Shown one piece after another: positions 24,977-33,614 of a stretch of 57,446 bases of DNA. A model generated the notes under the pieces. The model was not told where the DNA came from. It saw nothing but the letters and a program-made list of their open reading frames with translations, and searched no databases. The position numbers and the translations under genes are program-made. This stretch comes from a virus. Location: positions 1 through 57,446 of IMG/VR virus record IMGVR_UViG_3300046692_000226. One strand, 5' to 3'. Positions within the stretch are counted from its first letter, which is position 1. Each line of letters opens with the position of its first letter.

Positions 24977-25294
24977 TTGGAATTCGCAACTATCGCTTTT
25001 GTTATCGCTTGCTATTTCTTGCCAGGCATTGTGGCGGCGTATCGGAATCACCACTCTGCTGCGGCAATCATGTGGTTGAACTTGTTTTTGGGCTGGACCC
25101 TCTTGGGTTGGGTCGGCGCGCTGGTGTGGGCGTTTGCTGCGGTGAACAAACCGTCAGAAGCGCCGAGCAAGCATGTGTCCACAGCCTCCCACAGCCCTGC
25201 AGATGAACTGACCAAATTCTCCGACTTGTTGGATAAGGGCCACATCACCACTGAACAATTCAATGAGCAGAAGAAGCGGATACTCGGCAGCTAA
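24977..25294 (+). CDS. Superinfection immunity membrane protein with SHOCT tail
   Basis: 105 residues from TTG at 24977, chosen because GGAG lies 9 nt upstream. Two hydrophobic segments (FATIAFVIACYFLPGIVAAY and AAIMWLNLFLGWTLLGWVGALVW) match the superinfection-immunity (Imm) family related to T4 Imm, which blocks DNA entry of later phages at the inner membrane. The C-terminus DELTKFSDLLDKGHITTEQF is a SHOCT motif. It is the only plus-strand gene within the head operon, so it has its own promoter and is probably expressed in the lysogen. Confidence 0.85.
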   Translation: MEFATIAFVIACYFLPGIVAAYRNHHSAAAIMWLNLFLGWTLLGWVGALVWAFAAVNKPSEAPSKHVSTASHSPADELTKFSDLLDKGHITTEQFNEQKKRILGS

Positions 25295-26376
25295 ACTCCC
25301 GCCCGCTCGAACGCCAGAGGCTCAAGAGCCTTCATCTGAAGAAGGGTCAGCGGTTTGAAGTTTCGATCAAGCTGCAGCTCGGAGAATCGTTCGATGCTCA
25401 GGCCGCCTTCGCGGAACAGCTTGGCGCGGACCGGGCCGATGGCCTTGTCCTGAAACGATGCCGGCTGCTGCTTGAGCCAGTCGTAATAACTGAGGTCTGC
25501 CCTCACCTGCTGGGCACCGCCATCGCCTATGGATGCCCGCGTGGCGTCCTTGGCAAACAGAGCGCTGAAGCGAGTCACCGCCACCACAGTCGAGCGACAG
25601 TTGATGTGAATCGGCGGCCGCGGCCCTTCAGTCAACTTGAAGCGCTGCTTGTCGAGCGATCGGCACTGGCTGGTCGTCTTCGTATCCAGGGTGCTGACCC
25701 ATTCCACCGCCTGCACGACGTCGGAGTTCTCTTTCAGCGTCTCCATGCGTGCTTGGGTGGCAACGTGCTGCACTGCCGTCCGCACTACGGCGCCGACGTT
25801 GCGGTTGGTCGTGGCCAGGATGCCGTCGTTGTACTGGAGCGCCTTGGTACCGCGAATGTTCTTGATGATCTGGAAGTTGGTTTGGCCTTCGAAGAAGCCC
25901 TGCCGGATCGCGCCTGTGAGGCGTTGTCGCTCGGTGGTGGTGAAGCCATCGATAAACGTCTTGAGCAGCTTGCCGCCATCCGCACCGCGCACGCTGAGCG
26001 GGTTGCCGAGGATTGCCGTCCTGATTGCAGCAGCACCTGGTACCGCCGCATCAAACGAGACGCCGACTGGCGCCGCCCGGGTCAGGCTGGTCGCTTCGAA
26101 CTCGGCCTCGTAGTTCGCAATGTCGATCAGGTCGAGGTTCAGCTTCTCGCTGTAGCGGTCGAATATGCCCAGCAGCAGGCTATCAACCTCACTCAGCAGC
26201 CGCTCAAGCCGTGCGACGGTGTAATCCGTCAGGTCGGTCCGGGTCAGCCGCTCCCGGATCGAGCGGTCGATCTCCTTGAGGAAAGGCCCGAACGTCGCGA
26301 CCTCCCCCGACTTCAGTTGCTCGAGGAAAACCGCGTGCCGAATCGTGGCATCAAGGATCGCTTGGTTTGCCGCCAT
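25291..26376 (-). CDS. Minor head / head morphogenesis protein (SPP1 gp7, Mu F type)
   Basis: 361 residues. The C-terminal half has the Mu F/SPP1 gp7 signature: AVVRTAVQHVATQAR, then EWVSTLDTKTTSQCRSLDKQ and PPIHINCRSTVV with paired cysteines. A few copies per head bind portal and aid DNA ejection. The start overlaps portal by 26 bp; the stop overlaps the convergent immunity gene by 4 bp. Confidence 0.9.
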   Translation of the reverse strand: MAANQAILDATIRHAVFLEQLKSGEVATFGPFLKEIDRSIRERLTRTDLTDYTVARLERLLSEVDSLLLGIFDRYSEKLNLDLIDIANYEAEFEATSLTRAAPVGVSFDAAVPGAAAIRTAILGNPLSVRGADGGKLLKTFIDGFTTTERQRLTGAIRQGFFEGQTNFQIIKNIRGTKALQYNDGILATTNRNVGAVVRTAVQHVATQARMETLKENSDVVQAVEWVSTLDTKTTSQCRSLDKQRFKLTEGPRPPIHINCRSTVVAVTRFSALFAKDATRASIGDGGAQQVRADLSYYDWLKQQPASFQDKAIGPVRAKLFREGGLSIERFSELQLDRNFKPLTLLQMKALEPLAFERAGV

Positions 26377-27811
26377 TAGGGATTACCTCGTCGTCATCCA
26401 GATCAGGCCCGGGATTCTCGGTTTCCAGTTCGTCACGAATTTGGTCGTCGGTCTTTTCGGGATCGATCACCCCACGATCGCGCAGGTACTGCCAGAAGTC
26501 GCCCGCCGGCAATTTGCCGCCCTGCACTGCGTTGAACAGTGCGGATAGGATCGTCGCGTCCAGGGTGATCTGACTGAAGTCCTGATTGAGCTTGTAGAGG
26601 GTTTCACCTGGAGCGTTCACGAACTCTGCCATCCAGACCAGGCACTGGCTGTAGGCTTCGCTGACGTTGCTGACAACCAGAGAGAGAACGCTGTGTTCTG
26701 CGGCGCTGTCGTTGTCGGCCTGAGTTGCGGTCTTCACCGCGCTGCCCCGCTCGATAAGCCGGGCGCCGAGCGACACCATGTCCTCTTTCTTGCTGTCCAT
26801 GGCCTCTTTGGCGACGGTGTTGGGCTGAGCCTGCCAGACGCCGCACGTGCCACTGACCGGAAGCAGCCAAGGCGCACGGGAGCCCAGGAAAATGCCGCCC
26901 TTCTCCATGTGGTCGCGCCACTGCTCATCGAGTCCCGCCATCCACGGTTGAGGCTGGCCCACCAGATAGGCCGCCTCTTCGTAGTCCGCGCTGTTTCGGT
27001 AATGGCCGATGTTCACTTCGGCCATGTCGTACAGCGGCGAGTCGTCGATGCTGGTGTCGTTGTTCTCGCTGCCCAGGAACTGAAACGGGATCACCCGCCA
27101 CGGCTGACCAAGGCCATTCAGCGGAGTGAAGGGCGCGATGATCAGTGTCGTCTGGCTGGAACTCTCTTCCCACACCTCCTGCGTGTAGACGCCGGCGGCA
27201 TCCAGGCGCAGCACTCGGAATTGAACGACCTGCTCGCTACCGAAACCATCATCCGTATCTTTGTCAGCCTCTTCGCGCAGGACAACCAGGCTCAGCAGGT
27301 GCTGACCACCGACCTTGCGAGTCTTCCAGTTGATGATGGCCTCAGCTGGATAGCTGGCGACGTTCGCCCGGGCCCGACCGGCTTGTTCGTCTGCCTTGCT
27401 CACAGAGCCGGCCACAACAGCCGCGTAATCCACCAACAGCCCGTGACGGCCGACTTCGAGCAGATGCCCGATGACCGATTGCGACTGCTGGTAAATGCTC
27501 ACGCCTTGCCCGTCGATGTCCTTCGACACGTAGTCGAGGGCGCCGGGAACGGTTAGCGTTGGCCAGGTGCGGAATACCGCGCCCACCAAGCTGTGCTTCG
27601 TCCGGCCCGTGGCGTTGTAGAACACCGCGCGCTTCTTGTACGCGTCGTAGCGATCCTTGTTGTCCTTGCTGGCGTCCGTGGCATTCGGTCGAGGCAGGTA
27701 CTGATCACCGGCAGCCTTAATGGTTTCCGAGCCTTTGCAGACGTCGCGCACCAAGCGCCAGCGGTATCGTGCCGCTGTGTACTCAGGGCGAGTAAAAGTG
27801 ACGTCCGTCAT
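26351..27811 (-). CDS. Portal protein, DUF4055 family
   Basis: 486 residues; opens with YTAARYRWRLVRDVCKG and has YNATGRTKHSLVGAVFR, the typical beginning of DUF4055 portals. A dodecamer of portal forms the DNA channel at one vertex. Starts within the end of terminase (4-bp overlap). The acidic C-terminus (DDQIRDELETENPGPDLDDD) is usual. Confidence 0.9.
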   Translation of the reverse strand: MTDVTFTRPEYTAARYRWRLVRDVCKGSETIKAAGDQYLPRPNATDASKDNKDRYDAYKKRAVFYNATGRTKHSLVGAVFRTWPTLTVPGALDYVSKDIDGQGVSIYQQSQSVIGHLLEVGRHGLLVDYAAVVAGSVSKADEQAGRARANVASYPAEAIINWKTRKVGGQHLLSLVVLREEADKDTDDGFGSEQVVQFRVLRLDAAGVYTQEVWEESSSQTTLIIAPFTPLNGLGQPWRVIPFQFLGSENNDTSIDDSPLYDMAEVNIGHYRNSADYEEAAYLVGQPQPWMAGLDEQWRDHMEKGGIFLGSRAPWLLPVSGTCGVWQAQPNTVAKEAMDSKKEDMVSLGARLIERGSAVKTATQADNDSAAEHSVLSLVVSNVSEAYSQCLVWMAEFVNAPGETLYKLNQDFSQITLDATILSALFNAVQGGKLPAGDFWQYLRDRGVIDPEKTDDQIRDELETENPGPDLDDDEVIPNGGKPSDP

Positions 27812-29109
27812 CGGGCGACTCCCATTTTCATTGTGGTGACCGGTTTAATGATCGGGTACTCGCGATGGATGAAGTAACCACCGCCGTCGTTGGCGTGGTC
27901 GTTGCCTTGGCTCTTATCCGGCTCACCATTGGGCGCCCAGATCTGCTGTTCGAGGCCGTCTGCATAGGTCGGGCATGTGAAGGGATTGACCAGGTAACGC
28001 CGCTCGCCCTGCGCATTACAGAACATGGCATTCATGGCGTTTATCCGGTCCTTCACTGGGGGGTTGGCCGCCGGCGCGATGACTGTGAAGCCCGCCTGTT
28101 TGAGCATGGCGATATCGGTGACACTGGCGTTGACCGACTTGCGTGAATCACCCGAGGCGTCCGGGTAGATCCGAATCTCGCAGGTCTTCTTGTAGTCGTT
28201 GCCGGTGTGCTCCCAGTAGCGTTCCTTGATGCGTCGGATCATGTCCGGCGTATCGTAGCCATCCATCAGCTCATCCACCGCGCGGGGCAGGCCCTGGACG
28301 CGCTTGACGTGCGTGATCGCCGCCATCTTGCCGACGTTGAAGTCCATGCCGATGAACAGCGGTTCGCCTGGCTGCACGGTGTCGAAGCACTGATTTAGCT
28401 TGCGGTCGTAAGCGTGGTAGATCGATCCAGACGTCAGGTTGACGAACTGGCCGTTGAGGTAAGCGCGGATCAGCTGCTCGGGGTACGACTCCATCAGCGA
28501 TGGGATGTAGTCGTCGGGCAAATTGAGCTCGTTGTCGAACGTGCTGGCCTGGACCAGGCCGTACAGCGCAGCCGTCGCCGGCCGATCCCGCACCTGCTTA
28601 ACGAATTGCTGGTAGACAAACTTGAAGCCTTCCGGCGTTGTGGTTACGTCTACCCCATTGCGGAGACCGTCGGCCTTGTAGCGCATCCGGGCAATAATCT
28701 TCCGCCAGGCCTGCTGCGCCTTGACTGCGCTCAGCACGTCCAACTCATCGACCAGTGCGTGACCGATCTTGAAGCCGACGATAGTCTGCGGTTTTTCCAT
28801 CGACCGGCATATCACCGTGCCGCGGTATTGCCTGCCGCTGTAGACGTGGACCTCATGGTTCGACTGATTGATATCGGTGCGAAGCCCCCAGTCGTGCGCC
28901 ACCTCTTCCATGGTCGGATAGAAGATGTCGCGGATCTGAGCATAAGTCGGAGCGAAGTAGCCGGCGTTGATGCGCGGCCACTCCCAAAAATGTTTGCTAA
29001 TAGCCGAGCAGCCTACCCAGGTTTTACCCGAGCCGAAGCCAGCTACGAACCCTCGGAACTTGTGAGGCAGTGCCAGAAACTGCGATTGAGGGACGTTAAG
29101 GCTCGGCAT
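27808..29109 (-). CDS. terL: Terminase large subunit
   Basis: 433 residues. ATPase domain: Walker A GFGSGKT at 24-30 and Walker B HALVDELDV with D121/E122. The C-terminal nuclease domain has IGMDFNVGKMA carrying an RNase H-like Asp. It powers packaging and cuts the concatemer. The start overlaps the small subunit by 14 bp. The family looks like the headful or cos type used by Pseudomonas siphophages; the mode cannot be decided here. Confidence 0.94.
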   Translation of the reverse strand: MPSLNVPQSQFLALPHKFRGFVAGFGSGKTWVGCSAISKHFWEWPRINAGYFAPTYAQIRDIFYPTMEEVAHDWGLRTDINQSNHEVHVYSGRQYRGTVICRSMEKPQTIVGFKIGHALVDELDVLSAVKAQQAWRKIIARMRYKADGLRNGVDVTTTPEGFKFVYQQFVKQVRDRPATAALYGLVQASTFDNELNLPDDYIPSLMESYPEQLIRAYLNGQFVNLTSGSIYHAYDRKLNQCFDTVQPGEPLFIGMDFNVGKMAAITHVKRVQGLPRAVDELMDGYDTPDMIRRIKERYWEHTGNDYKKTCEIRIYPDASGDSRKSVNASVTDIAMLKQAGFTVIAPAANPPVKDRINAMNAMFCNAQGERRYLVNPFTCPTYADGLEQQIWAPNGEPDKSQGNDHANDGGGYFIHREYPIIKPVTTMKMGVAR

Positions 29110-29635
29110 TTGGGCGCCTCGCGTCTGTCACGACCACCTCGATGCGTTGCGGCGCTGGGCCTTCATCTTCGCCATTCAGTTCACGGCGCAGTTTCTCGTT
29201 GGTGAGGCGGCGCGTCTCAAGGTCTTCCTTGGTCCGCTCCAGGCTCTCAACGCGAGCAGTGAGCCGGTCGATCAATCCTGAGTAGTCGCGCACCTTGCTG
29301 GTGGTCGTCCTCTCGCCGTCTTCGAGCTTCTCCGAATCAATCTCCAGTTCATTACCGAACTCGTTCTCACGACCCAGTGCCCGCATCAGACGGATACGCG
29401 TCAGGCGCAGCTCATCGTCCACACGACCCAGCTCAATGCTGGCGAGTATGTCGTTCTCTTCGTCGGTCAGGAACTGGCTGTAGATAGAGCCAGGCTTCGC
29501 GGCGTTCTTGTTGCCCCGTTGTTCTTTGGGGCCTGAACTCTTGCCGCCATGTAGCTTGCAGCGAGAGGAACCCGGTATTGCGTGACGCTTACATGGTTCC
29601 CCGTTGCCGCGCTTGGATGCGCCGCATAGGGCCAT
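29096..29635 (-). CDS. terS: Terminase small subunit
   Basis: 179 residues from the ATG at 29635 (GAGG six bases upstream; an ATG four codons earlier lacks a site). N-terminal CGASKRGNGEPCKRHAIPG and KLHGGKSSGPK with paired cysteines is typical of the HGG-type small terminases, followed by a long coiled coil. It recognises phage DNA and delivers it to TerL. Confidence 0.88.
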   Translation of the reverse strand: MALCGASKRGNGEPCKRHAIPGSSRCKLHGGKSSGPKEQRGNKNAAKPGSIYSQFLTDEENDILASIELGRVDDELRLTRIRLMRALGRENEFGNELEIDSEKLEDGERTTTSKVRDYSGLIDRLTARVESLERTKEDLETRRLTNEKLRRELNGEDEGPAPQRIEVVVTDARRPNAEP

Positions 29636-29706
29636 AGTCAGCCTCATTCATGGGGTTGGTTTTCGCAGAACGATTCATTCAATGCATTCGAACGTCATTC
29701 AATGAT

Positions 29707-29955
29707 TCATTCGATATCGAGCAGCACATCAATCAGCTTCTGCTCACCCAGGCGCATGGCGCCCAAGCACTGCAGGTCGTCGCACTTAGGCCCCAACCCG
29801 AACACAGTAACCTCGCCTTTTGGGCCGATCAGGGTTGAGGCACCAACAGTACAATCCGGATGCTCGCCGGCATCGAGATCATCAGCAATCTTGCGCAGGG
29901 TTTTGGCGGCGTCGCGCCAGTCCTCCCGCTTGAACTCCAGAACCTTGACGGTCAT
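29707..29955 (-). CDS. Small hypothetical protein of the late operon
   Basis: 82 residues: helical start (VLEFKREDWRDAAKTLRKIADDL) and a C-terminal GAMRLGEQKLIDVLLDI. One residue before it the upstream gene ends, so it is translated with it. I know similar proteins next to terminases in Pseudomonas but no function. Confidence 0.65.
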   Translation of the reverse strand: MTVKVLEFKREDWRDAAKTLRKIADDLDAGEHPDCTVGASTLIGPKGEVTVFGLGPKCDDLQCLGAMRLGEQKLIDVLLDIE

Positions 29956-30144
29956 TCAGCTCACCATGATGTTGGTCTGCATCAGGGCGTGCCCGTGCAA
30001 GAGTGATACAACCAATCCTTGAGGGAGGCCGGCAGCCTTGGCAGCGTCAATCGCTTTGGCGATCGTGCTATCCAGTTCAGTGATCGCTTGGTTGATGGCG
30101 GGGCTCAGCGGCAGAGCGTGATGCAGACGCGTTACGTTGCTCAT
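29956..30144 (-). CDS. Small hypothetical protein
   Basis: 62 residues from ATG 30144 (MSNVTRLHHALPLSPAIN), helical, without cysteine or membrane segment. It is coupled end to end with the next gene. Upstream, between 30145 and 30197, lies an operator-like inverted repeat, which hints that transcription may also start here. Confidence 0.62.
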   Translation of the reverse strand: MSNVTRLHHALPLSPAINQAITELDSTIAKAIDAAKAAGLPQGLVVSLLHGHALMQTNIMVS

Positions 30145-30159
30145 GGCTCGCTCCAATGT

Positions 30160-30195
30160 CGCGACACAATTTGCTGATTCGCGAAACGTGTCGCG
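30160..30195. promoter_or_regulatory. Operator-like inverted repeat CGCGACAC-N20-GTGTCGCG, copy 1
   Basis: CGCGACAC at 30160-30167 and GTGTCGCG at 30188-30195, exactly 20 bp apart, in the short gap between the spanin genes and 29956-30144. The same pair with the same spacing occurs inside rha at 36085-36120. Confidence 0.55.
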
Positions 30196-30197
30196 GA

Positions 30198-30695
30198 TTA
30201 CCTATTCTTCTGTGCAGCCGAGTAGGCAGCCTCACACGCAAAGCCAGCTATTCGGCTTCGATCAAGCGCTTCTGCCAGGCTTCCCGCTGTTTCGTCAGCG
30301 CTTCTGCGCAGGTCGGCAAGCAGAACTGTAAGGTCGGCTCTTGCCTTGCTTCCGCTGGCAACCTCGGCAGTACAGGACTTTCGGCTGGCAACGAGGTCGG
30401 TGATTTGCTGCTGCAGGCTGCGAGCCCGGCTATCAGCAATAACAACGGCAGCCGTAACGTGTTCAGTCTTGGCTTTCGCATCGTCGGAGACTCGGTTGAT
30501 GTCATCAGTGATTTGGCGTTGTAGGCGCAGCGTGTTGCCGAGCGACGTCACCCGAGCGTTGGCGGTGTCGCGCTCGGTTGCTACGAGTGCGCGATCAGCC
30601 TTCACGCTATCCAGCCGCCAGGAGAGGTAGCTGATGGATGCCAGCGCCAACAGGACGACCCACAACCACATCGGGACCATCCGAAGAAGAGTCAC
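30198..30695 (-). CDS. Inner-membrane spanin Rz (DUF2514-like)
   Basis: 165 residues. The GTG at 30695 overlaps the stop of the holin-like gene (GTGA), which fixes the start. One N-terminal membrane anchor (MWLWVVLLALASISYLSW) is followed by a long periplasmic coiled coil, with SRARSLQQQITDLVASRK as in DUF2514/Rz-like proteins. Joined to Rz1 it spans the periplasm and fuses the membranes at the last step of lysis. Rz1 is nested in the +1 frame. Confidence 0.85.
   Translation of the reverse strand: MTLLRMVPMWLWVVLLALASISYLSWRLDSVKADRALVATERDTANARVTSLGNTLRLQRQITDDINRVSDDAKAKTEHVTAAVVIADSRARSLQQQITDLVASRKSCTAEVASGSKARADLTVLLADLRRSADETAGSLAEALDRSRIAGFACEAAYSAAQKNR
30248..30481 (-). CDS. Outer-membrane spanin lipoprotein Rz1, nested in Rz
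   Basis: 77 residues in a different frame inside Rz. MRKPRLNTLRLPLLLLIAGL then AACSS gives a clean lipobox with the lipidated Cys at residue 23. The mature part is proline-rich (ESPVLPRLPAEAR), as Rz1 proteins are. An ATG eight codons upstream (30505) is also possible; this start gives the best signal peptide. Nested Rz/Rz1 is the lambda arrangement. Confidence 0.85.
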   Translation of the reverse strand: MRKPRLNTLRLPLLLLIAGLAACSSKSPTSLPAESPVLPRLPAEARQEPTLQFCLPTCAEALTKQREAWQKRLIEAE

Positions 30696-31036
30696 GGGGT
30701 CTTTCTCTCTGGTGCCTTGCCGACCTTGTCGCACGTCATGCAGTGCTCGCAGTTCAGCGTCCGGCAGAGCCATGCTTTCACCGGTTGCCAGAACGTGACC
30801 ATGAAGATGTGGCGGGCGCCGGCCAGAGCCAGGGATACATGCAGCGTCAGTCCGGCGGTGGTTGGGCCGAAGAAGATGTTTTGGCACCGAACCATTACCA
30901 CAAAACCGCTAATGGCGATCGTCGAGTAGATCAGCTTCCCGAGGATGCCGTCTCTCACCTTCCCGCTCAGTACGCACCAGGTGGCCCACAACGAAATCAG
31001 GCCGACCGCGATGGAGTTGATCAATTCGTAGTTCAT
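30692..31036 (-). CDS. Holin-like membrane protein
   Basis: 114 residues with two to three hydrophobic segments (about 6-25, 34-52 and 60-85) and a cytoplasmic-looking tail containing CRTLNCEHCMTC. It lies between the other small membrane protein and Rz, the place of a holin or antiholin. The cysteine cluster at the end is unusual for a holin. Four-base overlaps link it to both neighbours. Confidence 0.68.
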   Translation of the reverse strand: MNYELINSIAVGLISLWATWCVLSGKVRDGILGKLIYSTIAISGFVVMVRCQNIFFGPTTAGLTLHVSLALAGARHIFMVTFWQPVKAWLCRTLNCEHCMTCDKVGKAPERKTP

Positions 31037-31365
31037 GGTGGGTTGCCTCCCCCGAACCGCTGGCGGATGAATGCCCAGAGGTCAGCTGCTTTTATGGCCC
31101 GGGTGATAGCCGCAATCAGCGATCCGCCGAACGTACCCAGCAGGAAGCCGATACCGGCAACGCTTCGAGGCTCGACGACGCCGAGGTAGGTGCTGACCAA
31201 CCCCGTCAAGTAATGAGCGCAGGCAGCACCCGAGAAAATAAAGATCACCCAGGCCCTACGGTCTACCAGGTCGTCCCGGTGCCACCAACTCGCAGTAATC
31301 GCCCCGAGCAGCCCAGCTGTGAACCATGTATCCAACCTGTCGAGCAGGCGGTAGAGAAGCTCCAT
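31033..31365 (-). CDS. Putative holin
   Basis: 110 residues with three hydrophobic segments (TAGLLGAITASWW; RRAWVIFIFSGAACAHYLTG; GIGFLLGTFGGSLIAAI) and a basic C-terminus, a form common for phage holins. It is the first gene of the late operon. It should form the inner-membrane hole that starts lysis. No separate antiholin start is obvious. Confidence 0.75.
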   Translation of the reverse strand: MELLYRLLDRLDTWFTAGLLGAITASWWHRDDLVDRRAWVIFIFSGAACAHYLTGLVSTYLGVVEPRSVAGIGFLLGTFGGSLIAAITRAIKAADLWAFIRQRFGGGNPP

Positions 31366-31455
31366 GCGCTCGACTCCGTTGGCATGACTTGATTTGAATC
31401 AGCCCCAGCAGCACTCCCAGCTCAGAGCGATAGGTGTGGTGGAGCCGAAAACGAA

Positions 31456-31481
31456 AAAGCCCAGCACGATGGCTGGGCTTT
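31456..31481 (-). terminator. Terminator upstream of the late operon
   Basis: AAAGCCCAGC / GCTGGGCTTT stem with a five-T run on the minus strand. It would stop transcripts from 31501-31713 before the lysis genes unless an antiterminator acts. Confidence 0.78.
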
Positions 31482-31500
31482 GTGAATATCTCGATGCTGC

Positions 31501-31713
31501 TTAAGGTGCTTTGTCAGCTTTGGTTCCGAACACCGTGGAAACATTTTCCGCTGCATCTTTGTCATTCAATATTTTGTAGCCTGCATATAGAAGCAAAGCT
31601 GCAGCGGCGGTCGCAACCACCACCTCAACGACGGGATTATCCGTGCTCACCGGGCCAACTTTCGTAAAATGATCGACTAGACCAAGATCGCCACCGCCAA
31701 TTAATTCCTTCAT
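31501..31713 (-). CDS. Small single-pass membrane protein
   Basis: 70 residues from ATG 31713 (CGAGGTGGCT upstream). One hydrophobic stretch (VVEVVVATAAAALLLYAGY) sits in the middle, with a short polar end. It lies alone between two terminators, so it has its own transcript, perhaps from the late promoter. Function unknown; a lysis regulator or a leader of the Q-dependent transcript are both possible. Confidence 0.65.
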   Translation of the reverse strand: MKELIGGGDLGLVDHFTKVGPVSTDNPVVEVVVATAAAALLLYAGYKILNDKDAAENVSTVFGTKADKAP

Positions 31714-31761
31714 AGCCACCTCGAGACATGATGATGGCCAAATCATATCACTTAAAACAAA

Positions 31762-31787
31762 AAAGCCCGACTCATTAACCGGGCTTT
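31762..31787 (-). terminator. Terminator of the minus-strand early operon
   Basis: AAAGCCCG / CGGGCTTT with a T-rich stretch (TTTTTTGTTTT) on the minus strand, placed about 80 bp after the stop of the Q-position gene. Confidence 0.8.
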
Positions 31788-31867
31788 CAGTGTCAATCCC
31801 TAACGCGCAAGATCGATAGGATGGGGGAATACTCTCTCACTTTCTCACTCATTGCAATGGCTATTTG

Positions 31868-32413
31868 CTACGCCGCGAAACTTTCGATCAGCCCCTCTGT
31901 GTCCAGCAGCTCCTGAGCAGCAGCGAGCGCTTCGTTCACCTGGTCATCCAGCGCCTTGCGGATATTCGATCGCCACCGATATCGGGTCGATTCCGGCTTG
32001 CCGTCATTGTCCCAGTTGGTGATGTCGTACCAGGTAGCGGGTAGGACCGCGGCGGACCGCTTGCCCTCTGCCCCTGCCACTTGCGGGATTGCCCAGGTCA
32101 GCACTGCGCATTCCCGGAAGCGTTGCGGTGCTGGAGACTGCGCCGTCTTGATCAGCTCAAGGATCGCCCCATGTTTGCGCTCGTCATGTGTGGAGTACTT
32201 CGCCACCAGAGCCCGCCAATGCGCAGCCGGCAGCGACTTGTGCAACCGGCCGAACACCCAGCAGTCAGTGAGGAACGCAGCCTCCTTGCCGACAATCGCC
32301 CCCTTCTGCTTTGCGCATTGCACCTTTGGCTCGAAGTCGCAGCCGCCAGCGGAGTTGATGGTCTCGGCGGCGAGCGCCCGAACAACTGCTGATACCACGT
32401 TGCGATAGGTCAT
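31868..32413 (-). CDS. Putative late antiterminator (Q position)
   Basis: 181 residues starting MTYRNVVSAVVRALAAETIN, a protein common at the end of the early operon of Pseudomonas lambdoid phages. It is rich in Lys and Trp with one CDFEPKVQC pair. No HTH is certain. As the last gene before the late region it is best explained as the Q-type regulator that carries polymerase through late terminators. The assignment rests mainly on position and remembered relatives. Confidence 0.62.
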   Translation of the reverse strand: MTYRNVVSAVVRALAAETINSAGGCDFEPKVQCAKQKGAIVGKEAAFLTDCWVFGRLHKSLPAAHWRALVAKYSTHDERKHGAILELIKTAQSPAPQRFRECAVLTWAIPQVAGAEGKRSAAVLPATWYDITNWDNDGKPESTRYRWRSNIRKALDDQVNEALAAAQELLDTEGLIESFAA

Positions 32414-33030
32414 GCTGCTCTCCCCTTCAGCTCTTTTGTTTTTGCCCGGTAGTCGGCGGTCATCGCCTTCAGTTCTTCGACGGTGTACTTCTTCGGCTCA
32501 TGCGGGCCTTCCAGCCAGTCGACCTGCTCGGCGCCGATCCTTTTAACCAGCGCGATGCGGTAGTTCACGATGTTCCCGGAAAGCTGGGTGTTGCATGGCG
32601 AGCACTGGCGGTGGCAATTCAGCGGCTCAAAGCGAAGCGCGGGATTGCTGCCGACGGTGCGGTAATGCCCCGCGTCGTACTTGCCCTGGTGGTGCCGGCC
32701 GCAACTGATGCACGGCAACTCGGCGTCTCGCTCGCGGACCCAAGCATTGAACGCGACCTGCGTGTCCTTGAGGTGGTCGGCCCGGCTCTTCAGCTTCTCC
32801 TTGCGGACCTTGATCTCGCGGCGCTCGACATCAGCCAAAGCTTTTCGCGCTCGCACCTGATTGGCCGGTGCATGGGCAATGGCGCAAGTGATCTCCCCGC
32901 ACACTGCCTGGAAGTTGCGAACCGGAGTGAATATGGCTTCGCACACTTTGCAGCGCTTCTTGCGGCGTTCGCGGGCCTGGATTCCGCCGGAGGTTAGTGG
33001 CGCGGATCGCTTCAGCTCTGTGCTCTTCAT
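32410..33030 (-). CDS. ninG: NinG recombination protein
   Basis: 206 residues with the full NinG pattern: KRCKVCEAIFTP zinc knuckle at about 26, a basic helix, then PCISCGRHHQGKYDAGHYRTV and the CSPCNTQLSGN end resembling an HNH core. In lambda, NinG (Rap) is a Holliday-junction nuclease of the Red pathway. It would work here with RecT and the YqaJ-type nuclease. Overlaps both neighbours by 4 nt. Confidence 0.94.
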   Translation of the reverse strand: MKSTELKRSAPLTSGGIQARERRKKRCKVCEAIFTPVRNFQAVCGEITCAIAHAPANQVRARKALADVERREIKVRKEKLKSRADHLKDTQVAFNAWVRERDAELPCISCGRHHQGKYDAGHYRTVGSNPALRFEPLNCHRQCSPCNTQLSGNIVNYRIALVKRIGAEQVDWLEGPHEPKKYTVEELKAMTADYRAKTKELKGRAA

Positions 33031-33614
33031 GCGTAACTCCCCAACTGATCGGCCGCTGAAAGCGCGTCAGCTTCATTCTCAAAGTGTGCGGACAGCACCA
33101 ACCGCCAGCAGGCGTTGAAGACGTCGCGATAAAGCGGCTCGAAGGCGGAGTCGTCCATGTTTGCCCAACTGATCGACTTCGCCTCTTTGCGGATTCCTTC
33201 AGGCGTATGCACCAGGTGGAAGTGACCGGCCTCAATCGTCACCCACTCACGAAAGGCTTCGCGGCTCTTGTCCACGGCCGGGAAACGCTCGGCGCGAGTC
33301 ACCTCAAGGCCGGAGACGTATGCCGCGACAGCGTCCGACAGCTGCCCCGGCTTGCCGCTCTGCGCTTCGAAGAACTTGGCCAAGCCCTGAATGCCGCGCA
33401 TCTCCTGTCGCGGGATCAAGCCACCAACGGGCTCCCAGTAATCCCATGCCAGATCGAGCATCGAGAAGAACTTGCCGTGGAACTTGCCATTGCGCATACG
33501 GGTGAACTTGCCGTGGATGATTTGGCCTGCCTTCCACTTTTGGACGGTTTCACGGTCCGCTTCGGTGGCCGGCACCAAGCCTTGAGCGGTGCGGATAAGC
33601 GCGAGCTCAGCCAT
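33027..33614 (-). CDS. DUF1367 family protein
   Basis: 195 residues. The start LALIRTAQGLVPATEADRE and RNGKFHGKFFSMLDLAW are the DUF1367 hallmarks. This family is frequent in the nin-like region of lambdoid phages and has no assigned biochemistry. It overlaps ninG and the upstream gene by 4-8 nt. Confidence 0.88.
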   Translation of the reverse strand: MAELALIRTAQGLVPATEADRETVQKWKAGQIIHGKFTRMRNGKFHGKFFSMLDLAWDYWEPVGGLIPRQEMRGIQGLAKFFEAQSGKPGQLSDAVAAYVSGLEVTRAERFPAVDKSREAFREWVTIEAGHFHLVHTPEGIRKEAKSISWANMDDSAFEPLYRDVFNACWRLVLSAHFENEADALSAADQLGSYA

